From the NCBI GenBank assembly GCA_938002655.1, contig CALLAC010000004.1, positions 1 through 64,000 on the forward strand: a stretch of DNA of 64,000 nucleotides, given 5' to 3'. Both the position numbers and the translations under genes were made by a program. This document shows positions 1 to 9,644 of the stretch, one piece after another. Position 1 is the stretch's first letter. Every line of letters starts with the position of its first letter. The notes under the pieces are model-generated. The model saw nothing but the letters and a program-made list of their open reading frames with translations. It searched no databases and was not told where the DNA came from. The DNA is from an uncultured Cytophagales bacterium (GTDB taxonomy: Bacteria > Bacteroidota > Bacteroidia > Cytophagales > Thermonemataceae).

Positions 1-200
1 CAATGATTTTATCGCCGTCTCTATCAGGACAACCTTGGAATTCAGCTGTACCAGCTTCATCAGGGCAAGCATCATCACCATCGGCAATGCCGTCGTTATC
101 TCTATCAGGACAGCCACCCAACTCTTTTTTACCAGCCTCAGCAGGGCATTTATCTTTTCTATCAGGTACGCCATCGCCGTCGCTATCTTTGGGTTTACCG
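1..200 (-). repeat. TSP3 calcium-binding-type repeats (DxDxDGxxDxxDxCP)
   Basis: At least three Asp-rich units in the translated protein, with matching repeats of 'tctatcaggaca' type in DNA. Confidence 0.8.
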
Positions 201-763
201 AGTTTGAAAGTCAAACCGCCATTGTGCATCCAATACACTCTAGGACCTACACCACCAAAATCATTTTCTTTGGGAGCAAGAGGCATAGCATTGTAGGCTG
301 TTCTCAATGTGAGAGCAACACTCTCATTGAACCAGAAGTTCAAGCCTAAACCTCCTCCTACTTGTCCATAACTTAAATCATCCAATCTATGCAAACCACC
401 ACCAACAAAGAGGTATGGGTCAAACCAGAAATTTTCTTTATTTCCTAATGGATGAACTTGAAGATTTAGTGTTAAAAAATTTGAGAGTATTCCATTACCA
501 CTTCTTTCCGTTGAATCTATTTTATCAATTCTACTTAAAGTGTAGTTAGTTGTTAGGCTAATCAGAGGTACTATGCGATACCCTGCAGTAACTCCTATGC
601 CTTCGTTCCAGTTTTTAGTTTCAAAGGGCTTTTTCTCTTGGGCATAAGGAAGAATAAAATCCATTGCAGAATAATGGAAACCTATATTCCATTTATCCTG
701 AGCTTGCAAGTTGCCCACTACCAAACAAGCGAGCAAGAAAAAAAGTAGTTTGGTCTTTTTCAT
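1..763 (-). CDS. OmpA-family outer membrane protein with thrombospondin type 3 repeats (C-terminus outside window)
   Basis: Reverse-strand frame from ATG at 763: [32 protein letters not shown]...; signal peptide, beta-barrel-like region, then [37 protein letters not shown] repeats. Open to window edge, so absent from the ORF track. Confidence 0.85.
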   Translation of the reverse strand, partial: MKKTKLLFFLLACLVVGNLQAQDKWNIGFHYSAMDFILPYAQEKKPFETKNWNEGIGVTAGYRIVPLISLTTNYTLSRIDKIDSTERSGNGILSNFLTLNLQVHPLGNKENFWFDPYLFVGGGLHRLDDLSYGQVGGGLGLNFWFNESVALTLRTAYNAMPLAPKENDFGGVGPRVYWMHNGGLTFKLGKPKDSDGDGVPDRKDKCPAEAGKKELGGCPDRDNDGIADGDDACPDEAGTAEFQGCPDRDGDKII

Positions 764-952
764 AAGGTTTAACATTGTTTACTACATTTAAGGTTTTGAG
801 GTTGCTAAACTTCTTGGTGCAAAGTTGCACAAAAGAATAAAAAATCAAAACAAAAAAATATTTTTTTTCAAAAATCTGTTGCAAATCTTTTGGATTTTTT
901 TGTAAAAAGCAAGAAATTGCCACAAAAACTAAAAAATTTATCTTGGCTTAAT

Positions 953-1804
953 ATGCAAAAAAGAATTGTAAAAGTAGGGAATATCGCTTGTGGTAGCGAA
1001 AAATTATTTCTGATATCAGGCCCTTGTGTGATTGAGGACGAACTAACTATGATGAAAACTGCTGAAACACTTAGAAAGGTATCCGAAAGGCTTCATATTC
1101 CTGTAATATTTAAGTCCTCTTATCAGAAAGATAACCGCAGTTCTTTGGAATATTATATCGGTCCTCGTATTGAAAAAGGGCTGGAAATGCTTGCCAAAAT
1201 TAAAAAGGAATTTGGTTTTCCTCTGCTTTCTGATGTGCATTATCCCGAACAAGTGCCTCTGGCTGCAGAAGTGCTTGATATTTTGCAGATACCCGCCTAT
1301 TTGTGCATGCAAACCGATTTGCTTGTAGCCGTTGCCCAAACCCAGAAAGTCATCAATATCAAACACGGGCAATTTCTTGCTCCCGAAAATATGGCAAAGC
1401 CTGTTCAAAAAGCTATCGATAGCGGCAACGAACAAATCATTCTTACCGAAAGAGGATATACCTTTGGCTATAACGATTTAGTAGTAGACCCTCGCAGTTT
1501 TTATCATCTCAATCAGATTGGATTTCCTGTGGTATTTGATATTACTCACTCTATTCGCAAATATGGCATACCCAGTGCCGACCCCAAAGGCGGAGCAAGA
1601 GAATTTCTTCCGACCATCGCACGAGCAGGAGTTGCGGCAGGAGTTGATGGCGTATTCATAGAAACACACCCCGAACCCGCCAAAGCCCTTTGCGATGCCG
1701 CCAGCCAAATGTGTGTGTATGATTTAGAAGAGTTTTTAAAGCCGCTCATTGAAATTCACGAGCTTGAAGTAAAATATCGTGAAAAAACTTTGGCTTTGGC
1801 TTGA
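953..1804 (+). CDS. kdsA: 3-deoxy-8-phosphooctulonate synthase
   Basis: MQKRIVKVGNIACGSEKLFLISGPCVIEDE...; FKSSYQKDNRSS, LTERGYTFGYNDLVVDPRS, FDITHSIR; the ORF-track start at 890 is likely too far upstream. Confidence 0.93.
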   Translation: MQKRIVKVGNIACGSEKLFLISGPCVIEDELTMMKTAETLRKVSERLHIPVIFKSSYQKDNRSSLEYYIGPRIEKGLEMLAKIKKEFGFPLLSDVHYPEQVPLAAEVLDILQIPAYLCMQTDLLVAVAQTQKVINIKHGQFLAPENMAKPVQKAIDSGNEQIILTERGYTFGYNDLVVDPRSFYHLNQIGFPVVFDITHSIRKYGIPSADPKGGAREFLPTIARAGVAAGVDGVFIETHPEPAKALCDAASQMCVYDLEEFLKPLIEIHELEVKYREKTLALA

Positions 1805-1849
1805 TTTTTGAGAATTTTTATTTAATTTAGCACTCAAATAGCAAAAAAC

Positions 1850-1987
1850 ATGAAAAAATCGAAATTCTTTTTAGCCTTTATAGCAATAGTAGCCTTGATA
1901 GCTATATCTGCTTGCAATCGCCGTTATACTTGCCCTACATATTTGAAGCAAGAAAACAAAACAGAAAAGCAAGATATTCGTGGATAA
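1850..1987 (+). CDS. small lipoprotein (45 aa)
   Basis: ATG at 1850: MKKSKFFLAFIAIVALIAISACNRRYTCPTYLKQENKTEKQDIRG*; signal peptide plus lipobox ISAC. Below the ORF-track length cutoff. Confidence 0.65.
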   Translation: MKKSKFFLAFIAIVALIAISACNRRYTCPTYLKQENKTEKQDIRG

Positions 1988-2025
1988 TTCCGTTTTCTAT
2001 TAAATAATACCAAACCTATAATACC

Positions 2026-2059
2026 AAACCTATGAGGTTTTTAAAAACCTCATAGGTTT
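2026..2059. terminator. 34-bp perfect palindrome between convergent genes; probable bidirectional terminator or dispersed palindromic repeat
   Basis: AAACCTATGAGGTTTTT/AAAAACCTCATAGGTTT with no loop, preceded by a partial direct copy (ataccaaacctat). Confidence 0.7.
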
Positions 2060-2078
2060 TTATAGGCAAGCAGTTTTA

Positions 2079-4193
2079 TTAGTTGAGCTTTTTTATTCCC
2101 ATATTCCATAGCGTGAAAGCCCAAATATCTGTCCATTCATCAATCTGCTTACTGATAGGCTTTCCTGCTCCGTGTCCTGCATCTACATCTATGCGTATAA
2201 GTGTGGGCTTTGGGCCTTTTTGATTCTCTTGCAAAGTAGCAATAAACTTAAAAGAATGAGCAGGTACTACTCTATCATCTTTATCAGCAGTATAAACCAG
2301 CGTTGCAGGGTATGAAGCAGGTTTGATGTTGTGTAAAGGTGAATACTTGTAAAGATTTTGAAAATCTTCTTTACTCTGCTCTGCCGAGCCGTATTCAGGT
2401 ACCCAAGCCCAGCCTATGGTAAATTTATGAAAACGAAGCATATCCATCACGCCTACACCCGGCAAAGCTACAGCAAAGAGTTCAGGACGCTGTACCATAC
2501 ACGCTCCTACTAACAAACCACCATTGCTACGCCCCGAAATGGCTAACTTTTCGGCAGATGTATATTTTTCTCGGATTAGAAACTCAGCAGCGGCAATAAA
2601 ATCATCAAAAACATTTTGCTTTTTCAGTCTTGCTCCGTCTAAATGCCACTCTTCTCCGTATTCACCTCCTCCACGCAAATTCGCTACTACATACACCCCG
2701 CCTACCTCTAAAAAAGGAATTATACGCATATCAAAGCTTGGATTGATACTAATATTGAAACCGCCATACCCATACAGATATGTCGGATTTTTACCGTTAC
2801 GTTTCAAACCCTTTTTATGCGTAATAAACATATGTACTCTCTTGCCATCTTTGCTTAGATAAAACACCTCTTTGGTTTCGTAATTTTCAGCTTTGAAAGA
2901 AATTTTAGGGCTAAAATACAAAGTAGATGTATGAGTAGCGAAATCGTACTTGTAGATAGTACCTCCCTGCAAAAATGAACTAAATGTATAGTAAGTAAAT
3001 GTCGCTTCCTCTTTTCCTGTAAAGCCTGCTACTGTACCCAAAGCGGGTAGTTTCAGTTCTGTATGTTTTTTGCCTTGTTTATCATAAAGCCAAACTCTAT
3101 GACTAGCATCTTGCATATAAACTGCTACTAAATAGCCTCCCATATAACGCACACTTGTCAGTACGTGTTCGCTTTCAGGAATAAGAGTTTTCCAATTCTC
3201 TACTGCGGGATTTTCCAAAGGAATAGCAACTACACGATACCGAGATGCTTGGTAATTGGTGCGTACAATTGCGTGGTTATCTAGTGTAGTGATAAGTTGG
3301 TTTTCTGCATCCTGATGAGCTATGAGAGGCTTGAAATCGGCATACGAAGTAAGTTTTTTGTACAGAATAGCTGTTCCTGCTGTTCCTTTGGGCAGAAGCA
3401 AATAAAGCAAATCGTTTTTTTCACTTACCAAAGCCGAAACATTCTGTAAAGGATTGTTTCTATCCATAAATATGAGTTCATCTTGGCTCTGGGGCGTGCC
3501 AATTTTGTGATAATAGAGTTTGTGGAACTCGTTTTTGGCTTCGTACTCTTTACCTACTTTGGGAGCATCGTAACGGCTGTAAAAAAAGCCATTTTTGTAC
3601 CAAGCAATACCCGAAAATTTTACCCAATCTAGTTTGTCGGAAAGCTTCTGTTTAGTTTGCAAATCTAGAATTTCAATCGTGTTCCAATCGGAGCCACCTT
3701 TTGCCCAAGCATAGGCAAAATAACGCTTATCTTCTGAAACAGCCCAAGAATTGATAGCAACAGTTCCCTCTGCCGACATTGTGTTCGGATCTAAGAGAAG
3801 TTCTTCGCTGTTGCCTTTTTTGAGATAAAACACAAATTGATTTTGCAAGCCATCGTTTTTTTGGATAATTTCAAAATCGCCATAACTCACAGGTACTCCC
3901 ATTTTCGGATAGTTCCAAACCTCCTGCAAACGCTTGCGGATTTGGTTGCGATAGGGTATTTGCGAAAGATAATCAGAAGTTAGGGTATTTTGAGCCTTTA
4001 TCCATTCCTTCACAGCTGCCGAATCCGAAACTTCCAGCCAGCGATAGGGGTCGGCTACTTTTACTCCAAAATATTCATCAACCTGATTAATTTTTGCTGT
4101 TTGCGGATAAGATATTTTTTGAGCAAACATTGGTGAAACCGAAACCAAAAAGATTGAAATGTAATAACGCAACATAGACAAAGCTTTTAGCAA
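2079..4193 (-). CDS. prolyl oligopeptidase family serine peptidase (S9)
   Basis: QKISYPQTAKINQVDEYFGVKVADPYRWLE, GGFNISINPSF, ISGRSNGGLLVGACMVQRPELF, GHGAGKP. Confidence 0.93.
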   Translation of the reverse strand: MLKALSMLRYYISIFLVSVSPMFAQKISYPQTAKINQVDEYFGVKVADPYRWLEVSDSAAVKEWIKAQNTLTSDYLSQIPYRNQIRKRLQEVWNYPKMGVPVSYGDFEIIQKNDGLQNQFVFYLKKGNSEELLLDPNTMSAEGTVAINSWAVSEDKRYFAYAWAKGGSDWNTIEILDLQTKQKLSDKLDWVKFSGIAWYKNGFFYSRYDAPKVGKEYEAKNEFHKLYYHKIGTPQSQDELIFMDRNNPLQNVSALVSEKNDLLYLLLPKGTAGTAILYKKLTSYADFKPLIAHQDAENQLITTLDNHAIVRTNYQASRYRVVAIPLENPAVENWKTLIPESEHVLTSVRYMGGYLVAVYMQDASHRVWLYDKQGKKHTELKLPALGTVAGFTGKEEATFTYYTFSSFLQGGTIYKYDFATHTSTLYFSPKISFKAENYETKEVFYLSKDGKRVHMFITHKKGLKRNGKNPTYLYGYGGFNISINPSFDMRIIPFLEVGGVYVVANLRGGGEYGEEWHLDGARLKKQNVFDDFIAAAEFLIREKYTSAEKLAISGRSNGGLLVGACMVQRPELFAVALPGVGVMDMLRFHKFTIGWAWVPEYGSAEQSKEDFQNLYKYSPLHNIKPASYPATLVYTADKDDRVVPAHSFKFIATLQENQKGPKPTLIRIDVDAGHGAGKPISKQIDEWTDIWAFTLWNMGIKKLN

Positions 4194-4246
4194 TATAACG
4201 AAAACTTTGTCTGAATGTTGCGTGGTAGGATAAAGCTATTTTCTTG

Positions 4247-4540
4247 CTAAAAAATAAAATCCACAACTATCAAGCCCGCAGGTACTGCCCAAGAGAGAAT
4301 ACCCTTACTCATAGCTTTGCTGTAATCTAAATCGGAAAAACCTTTCCAAGCCTGTAAAATAGCAGGTATTGCTACTGCTACGTAAATTATCAGACTACCA
4401 AACGTAGTGATTTTTCCCCAAGTACTATTCCAACTTTGAGCGATATTCATGATGAAATTGATGACAAAAAAGATACTCAAACCTGCAAATAGTAAAGTGT
4501 TGATAGCAAGATTTTGCCGAGCTTTTTTGTGCTTTTCCAT
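4247..4540 (-). CDS. small integral membrane protein of unknown function (97 aa)
   Basis: Full ORF with several hydrophobic helices, non-overlapping with neighbours. Confidence 0.6.
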   Translation of the reverse strand: MEKHKKARQNLAINTLLFAGLSIFFVINFIMNIAQSWNSTWGKITTFGSLIIYVAVAIPAILQAWKGFSDLDYSKAMSKGILSWAVPAGLIVVDFIF

Positions 4541-4749
4541 AAATAAATAGTGTTAAAGGTGTAATGCTCAATAGCACCCAATCTATCAGGTTAAAAAACG
4601 CTTAGGTTCTTTGGGTCTGACTTGTCGGATACTATCTAAATATCATTTTGAAATTCGGTCTTAAAGCTACCAAAAAAATCAATCAAATAAAAGTTGGTTT
4701 GTTTGCTTTTTCTTTGTAAATTTAACGAAAATCTTAATATATCCTTGCT

Positions 4750-6195
4750 ATGGAAGACGAAAAAATTATCAGCACAAGGCAAAAAGCCTTGAAAATCAAT
4801 TTAGATACAAGCATTTATGGCTCATTTGCCGAAATAGGTGCAGGACAAGAAACCGCCGCTATTTTTTTCAAAGCAGGTGGAGCCTCGGGTACTATTGCCA
4901 AAACAATTTCGGCTTACGATATGACTTTCAGCGATGCTATTTACGGCAAAGAAGAAAGCGGCAGGTACGTATGTGAACCTCGCCTTATGAAAATGCTAGA
5001 CAAAGAATTCAGACTTTTAGAATTGCGTTTGGGTGAAAAAAGAGGCGAAACCACCAAGTTTTTTGCTTTCGCCAATACTGTTACTACTATCAATTATACA
5101 CGTACCGTACAAGGGCACGGCTGGCTGGGGGTTCGCTTTCAACTCAGGCCGCAGTCGCTACCCAATGATGTGGTAATACACGTCAGAATGAACGATAAAG
5201 ACGCTATTCTGCAACAACAAGCCTACGGTATTTTGGGAGTAAATCTTATTTATGCCTGCTTTTTCTACTACCAAGACCCCAAAGCCTTTTTGCTTTCGCT
5301 TATGGATAACCTTTCACGCGAACGCATAGAAATCGACATGATACGCTTTGAGGGTCCTGATTTCAAAAGCATTGATAATCGCCTCATTACACTCAAATTG
5401 GTACTATTTGGCTTGGCAGATGCGGCTATGTTCAACCCCAAAGCTGAAATGTTACAACCTGCCGATGCTCTTTATAAAAAAAATGTACTTATCTTGCGAG
5501 GACGCTTCCGCCCTGTCACGCATGTCAATATGGATATGTTTCGTAAGGCTAAAAGGCAGTTTCTCACAGATTTACCACCCGAAGAACACGACAAGACCGT
5601 CGTTCTAGCCGAACTTACCTTGCAAGACCTTAAAGGCTCTAATGCAGACATTGATATACAGGATTTCCTTGACCGAGTAGATATTCTCTGCACACTTGGG
5701 CAAAATGTAATGATTTCTAACTTTCAAGAACATTCTAGACTTATTTCCTACATTTCTCAACTTACTAAAAAGAAAATCGCTATTGTCATTGGCAGACTTA
5801 TTCTCGAACAGCTTTGCGACCCTAAACGCTACGCTAATTTGCGAGGCGGTTTGCTAGAAGCATTCAGTAAATTGTTTATCAATGATTTGCACGTGTATGT
5901 ATACCCATATTTGAAAGATGGCGTTCCACAAACCTTTGAAAACCTAGAAGTCAATCCTACATTACAACCACTCATCGAATACCTACGTATCAATGGTAAA
6001 ATTACCGATATCATAGATTACGACGAAGAAGTGCTCAACATTTATTCTGAAAAAGTCTTAGAAATGATACGTACCAACCAAGAAGGCTGGGAAGAAATGG
6101 TTCCCGAAGCCGTAGCCCGAAAAATTAAAGAAAATTGCCTTTTTGGTTTTCCTTGTGTGGTAGTAGGCGAAAAAAGAAGATTTGTAGAGACATAG
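4750..6195 (+). CDS. conserved protein of unknown function (481 aa; FAEIGAGQETA...GGASGTIAKTISAYDM family)
   Basis: Long ORF with a distinctive conserved N-terminus that I recall from bacterial proteins carrying inconsistent annotations. Confidence 0.75.
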   Translation: MEDEKIISTRQKALKINLDTSIYGSFAEIGAGQETAAIFFKAGGASGTIAKTISAYDMTFSDAIYGKEESGRYVCEPRLMKMLDKEFRLLELRLGEKRGETTKFFAFANTVTTINYTRTVQGHGWLGVRFQLRPQSLPNDVVIHVRMNDKDAILQQQAYGILGVNLIYACFFYYQDPKAFLLSLMDNLSRERIEIDMIRFEGPDFKSIDNRLITLKLVLFGLADAAMFNPKAEMLQPADALYKKNVLILRGRFRPVTHVNMDMFRKAKRQFLTDLPPEEHDKTVVLAELTLQDLKGSNADIDIQDFLDRVDILCTLGQNVMISNFQEHSRLISYISQLTKKKIAIVIGRLILEQLCDPKRYANLRGGLLEAFSKLFINDLHVYVYPYLKDGVPQTFENLEVNPTLQPLIEYLRINGKITDIIDYDEEVLNIYSEKVLEMIRTNQEGWEEMVPEAVARKIKENCLFGFPCVVVGEKRRFVET

Positions 6196-6239
6196 ATTTA
6201 CAGATAAGGTCTTCAAGAAATGAAGCCCTTATTTATGGA

Positions 6240-8489
6240 TTATCTTTCTGTACGGCGAGGTTTTACATTCCGTAAAATGTCCAAAGCGATGTTTTGCTGT
6301 GAGATTAACTCACGGAAAGCATCATCTTGCAATAGCTCCTGATAGTCGCCAATGCGATGAATGGTTCGGTCTTTAAGAAAAATTATTTTGGGAATACGTG
6401 CCAAAATAGAAATATCATTAGAAACCATTATGAGAGTCCAAGGATTTTCTTCATTCATTAAAAATTCAATAATTTTATTACGCTCCACTACCGAAAAATC
6501 TTTCAAAAAGTCGTTGATAATAAGCAGTTTTGGTCTTGCCGCCACGCAACGAGCTAAAATGAGTTTTCTTCTTTCTACGGAAGAAAGTTCTTTGCCACCT
6601 GCGGTAAGTTCGGTATGCAAACCTTCGGGCAAAGCATTGATTTTTTCGTATAAACCAACATTTTCCAAAGCCCAAACTACATCCTGATACTTCACTTGGC
6701 TACGCCCCATAGAAACATTGTCTAGAATAGTTCCTGAAAAAATTTCATCTTCGGAAAAATTATCTTCCGTGACAGCACGATAGCTGAAAAGATTTATATC
6801 TCGCAAAGAGCAATTAGAAACCGTAGCTACCCCATCAAAATCATCAAAGTTGCCTAAAATCATTTTCACCAAACTACTTTTTCCTGCCCCATCGGCCCCT
6901 GCAATGCAAACACGCTCATTAGAATGAATATCCAAGTTTATATTTTTGAGCAAATATTTAGGTCCATAATGTATGGAAAGATTTTTGAAATGTAGCGAAA
7001 GCCCCCCTTCTACTTTGCTCAAATCAATCTTGATACCATGTTCTTTGTTAAGAGGAATATCTGTAACATTACCAATTTTTTCAGCCGAAGTGAGCAAATC
7101 ATAAATAATATCCATACTTACCACCAATTTTTCTGCTGATGCCACCACCAGAATAATCACCACTTCCGAAGCCACAAACTGCCCCAAAGTGATTTGCCCA
7201 TCTACCACCAAAAGCGTGCCCACAATCAAAAGACCCGCAGTAATGGCTATTTTGAAAATAGTTATGCTCAAAAAATGTCCAATAAGCACTTTGAAATGCT
7301 TTTTACGATAGTAGAGATAGTTATTTACGTAATTGTCCATTTTTTCAAGAGGCAAGTTTGAGGTACTTGCCAAACGGAACGACTCAAGAGTACGAGCAAC
7401 TTCTTCAAGCCAATGAGCAATTTTATACTTATATTTTGACTCCATCAAACTGGCTTCTAAGCCCTTCGGACCTGTAAAATAAAAAGTAGCTATCAATACA
7501 CCTACGGTCACAATAGAAAAAGCTAAAAATGAAGGGTGATAAAATGACAAAAGTAGCAAACCTGCAATCATCTGGATAACTGCCCCCAAAATATCAATCA
7601 AGAGTTTGGGCATACCTTTCTGAATAGTAAGAATATCAAAAAAGCGGTTCATTAGTTCGGGGGGATAGTATTCTGAAAGTTTTTCAGGCTTCATACGAGG
7701 CAAACGATAAATAAACTCAAAGGCTGTTTTGGCGAAAATTCTTTGTTGTAAAATCTCCACTACTGTCATTTGCATAATTTGCAACCCCCCTGTAATCATT
7801 ACTCCTGCAATAATAATTACCATCAATACAATGGTAGAACTAATTACCGAACCTGCCGAAATAAGTGTGATAATAGCTTGAATACCTAAGGGCAAAGTGA
7901 GCGAAAGCAAACCAATGACAATAGAATAAACGTAAATGTAGCCTATATCTTTACGTTCGGCACGTAGAATACGAAACACTCTTTCCAATGGTGTAGGCTT
8001 ATTGCCTTTCTTGTAATAGTCATCTTCCAAATACTCCATCGGAAAGCACGTAACAACCATTATTTGCCCGTTCAAATCGGTATTAGGGTGATTTTCATAG
8101 ACAAGCAAATCTTTGGCACTCAGCCCTGTATCTTCCCAAAAAGTTTCTTTTCCTGTTTTCAAATCATATACTACGCTACGTCCTTTTTTATTCTTTTTCA
8201 CAAGAATAGGCTCAACGGTATAGTCATCTCCTTTGTCTACAAAAAAGAGCATGGCAAAATCGGCTTGCTCTATGAACATTTCTAAATCTTGAGGGTAGAT
8301 GTTGTTTTTCAGGATATTCAGATTGATTTTACGAGCCTTATCCGCCAAATCGTCTATGAATTTTAAGACATCAGATTTGGCATACTCTTTTTTTTCTAGA
8401 TAACTCTCTTTGAGGTCAAAAGCGTTGAAAGTCAAATCAACAGATTTAGCAAACTGCTTGACAATCACATCTATCTGATAGGTATTCAT
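6240..8489 (-). CDS. ABC transporter, exporter-type fused TMD-NBD, degenerate NBD
   Basis: TM segments plus GADGAGKSS Walker A; signature region ELSSVERRK; Walker B region LLIINDFLKD. Confidence 0.85.
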   Translation of the reverse strand: MNTYQIDVIVKQFAKSVDLTFNAFDLKESYLEKKEYAKSDVLKFIDDLADKARKINLNILKNNIYPQDLEMFIEQADFAMLFFVDKGDDYTVEPILVKKNKKGRSVVYDLKTGKETFWEDTGLSAKDLLVYENHPNTDLNGQIMVVTCFPMEYLEDDYYKKGNKPTPLERVFRILRAERKDIGYIYVYSIVIGLLSLTLPLGIQAIITLISAGSVISSTIVLMVIIIAGVMITGGLQIMQMTVVEILQQRIFAKTAFEFIYRLPRMKPEKLSEYYPPELMNRFFDILTIQKGMPKLLIDILGAVIQMIAGLLLLSFYHPSFLAFSIVTVGVLIATFYFTGPKGLEASLMESKYKYKIAHWLEEVARTLESFRLASTSNLPLEKMDNYVNNYLYYRKKHFKVLIGHFLSITIFKIAITAGLLIVGTLLVVDGQITLGQFVASEVVIILVVASAEKLVVSMDIIYDLLTSAEKIGNVTDIPLNKEHGIKIDLSKVEGGLSLHFKNLSIHYGPKYLLKNINLDIHSNERVCIAGADGAGKSSLVKMILGNFDDFDGVATVSNCSLRDINLFSYRAVTEDNFSEDEIFSGTILDNVSMGRSQVKYQDVVWALENVGLYEKINALPEGLHTELTAGGKELSSVERRKLILARCVAARPKLLIINDFLKDFSVVERNKIIEFLMNEENPWTLIMVSNDISILARIPKIIFLKDRTIHRIGDYQELLQDDAFRELISQQNIALDILRNVKPRRTER

Positions 8490-8598
8490 CAGTAAAAAGA
8501 TTTAATTTTTTTAGCAATATAGCAAAAACATTAGCAAAATTGCAAATATTTTTGTTTTTTACAGCCGAAAAGTGCCTTTTGCATTAACAAAGAAATTG

Positions 8599-8606
8599 TA
8601 AGTTTG
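8599..8606 (+). promoter_or_regulatory. Bacteroidota -7 promoter element TAAGTTTG (TTTTG about 17 nt upstream)
   Basis: TTTTG at 8577-8581, TAAGTTTG at 8599-8606, ATG at 8623; matches TTTG/TAnnTTTG consensus. Confidence 0.55.
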
Positions 8607-8622
8607 CAAAAATAATTAGCCA

Positions 8623-9564
8623 ATGAAAAGAGTTTTAATTACAGGTGCGGCAGGCTTTTTAGGCTCTCATCTCTGCGACCGCTTTATCAAAGAAGGTTAT
8701 CAGGTAGTAGGAATGGATAACCTGATTACAGGCAATTTAGAAAATATTCAGCATCTTTTCAAACTCAAAGAGTTTGAATTTTATCATCACGATGTTTCTA
8801 AATTTGTTCATGTACCTGGTCCTCTGGACTACATCTTGCATTTTGCCTCTCCTGCCAGCCCCATAGATTATCTAAAAATTCCTATTCAAACCCTCAAAGT
8901 AGGTTCTTTGGGAACACATAATTTATTAGGACTTGCCAAAAGCAAAAAAGCAAGAATTTTAGTAGCTTCTACTTCCGAAGTTTATGGCGACCCTTTGGTT
9001 CATCCACAAAATGAAGACTATTGGGGCAATGTGAATCCTATTGGACCACGCGGCGTGTATGATGAAGCCAAACGATTCCAAGAAGCTATTACTATGGCAT
9101 ATCATACGTATCACGGATTAGAAACACGTATTGTGAGAATTTTCAATACCTTCGGACCGCGTATGCGTTTAGATGATGGCAGAGCTTTGCCTGCTTTTAT
9201 GAGCCAGGCTCTTAAAGGCGAAGATATCACCGTATTCGGCGACGGCTCGCAAACACGCTCTTTCTGCTATGTTGATGATTTGATCGAGGGAATTTATCGG
9301 TTGCTACTAAGCGATTATCCCTACCCTGTAAATATTGGTAATCCCGATGAAATTACACTTTTAGAGTTTGCAAGAGAAATTCAAGAACTCACGGGCAGTC
9401 AGTCTAAAATTGTCTTTAAACCTCTTCCCAAAGATGACCCCAAACAACGACGACCCGATATTACACGTGCCAAAGAAATCCTGGGCTGGGAGCCTCGTTT
9501 CTCTCGCAAAGAAGGATTAAAGAGTACTTTGGAGTATTTTAAAGAAAAAGTAAGCCAAGGCTAA
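8623..9564 (+). CDS. NAD-dependent epimerase, UDP-glucuronate decarboxylase (UDP-xylose synthase) type
   Basis: [70 protein letters not shown]. Confidence 0.88.
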   Translation: MKRVLITGAAGFLGSHLCDRFIKEGYQVVGMDNLITGNLENIQHLFKLKEFEFYHHDVSKFVHVPGPLDYILHFASPASPIDYLKIPIQTLKVGSLGTHNLLGLAKSKKARILVASTSEVYGDPLVHPQNEDYWGNVNPIGPRGVYDEAKRFQEAITMAYHTYHGLETRIVRIFNTFGPRMRLDDGRALPAFMSQALKGEDITVFGDGSQTRSFCYVDDLIEGIYRLLLSDYPYPVNIGNPDEITLLEFAREIQELTGSQSKIVFKPLPKDDPKQRRPDITRAKEILGWEPRFSRKEGLKSTLEYFKEKVSQG

Positions 9565-9644
9565 TTTCAACTCAAACCCTTTTTTAGGTGAAAGAGCTCA
9601 AAAAGTTGAAACGTTCAAAAACTCTAAATCGCTAACTTAATTAA

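Noticed and set aside
693-923. 76-aa minus-strand ORF upstream of kdsA
   Set aside because: Overlaps the OmpA-gene start and the low-complexity intergenic region; composition is non-protein-like.
1043-1435. 130-aa ORF antisense to kdsA
   Set aside because: Shadow of the strongly supported kdsA frame.
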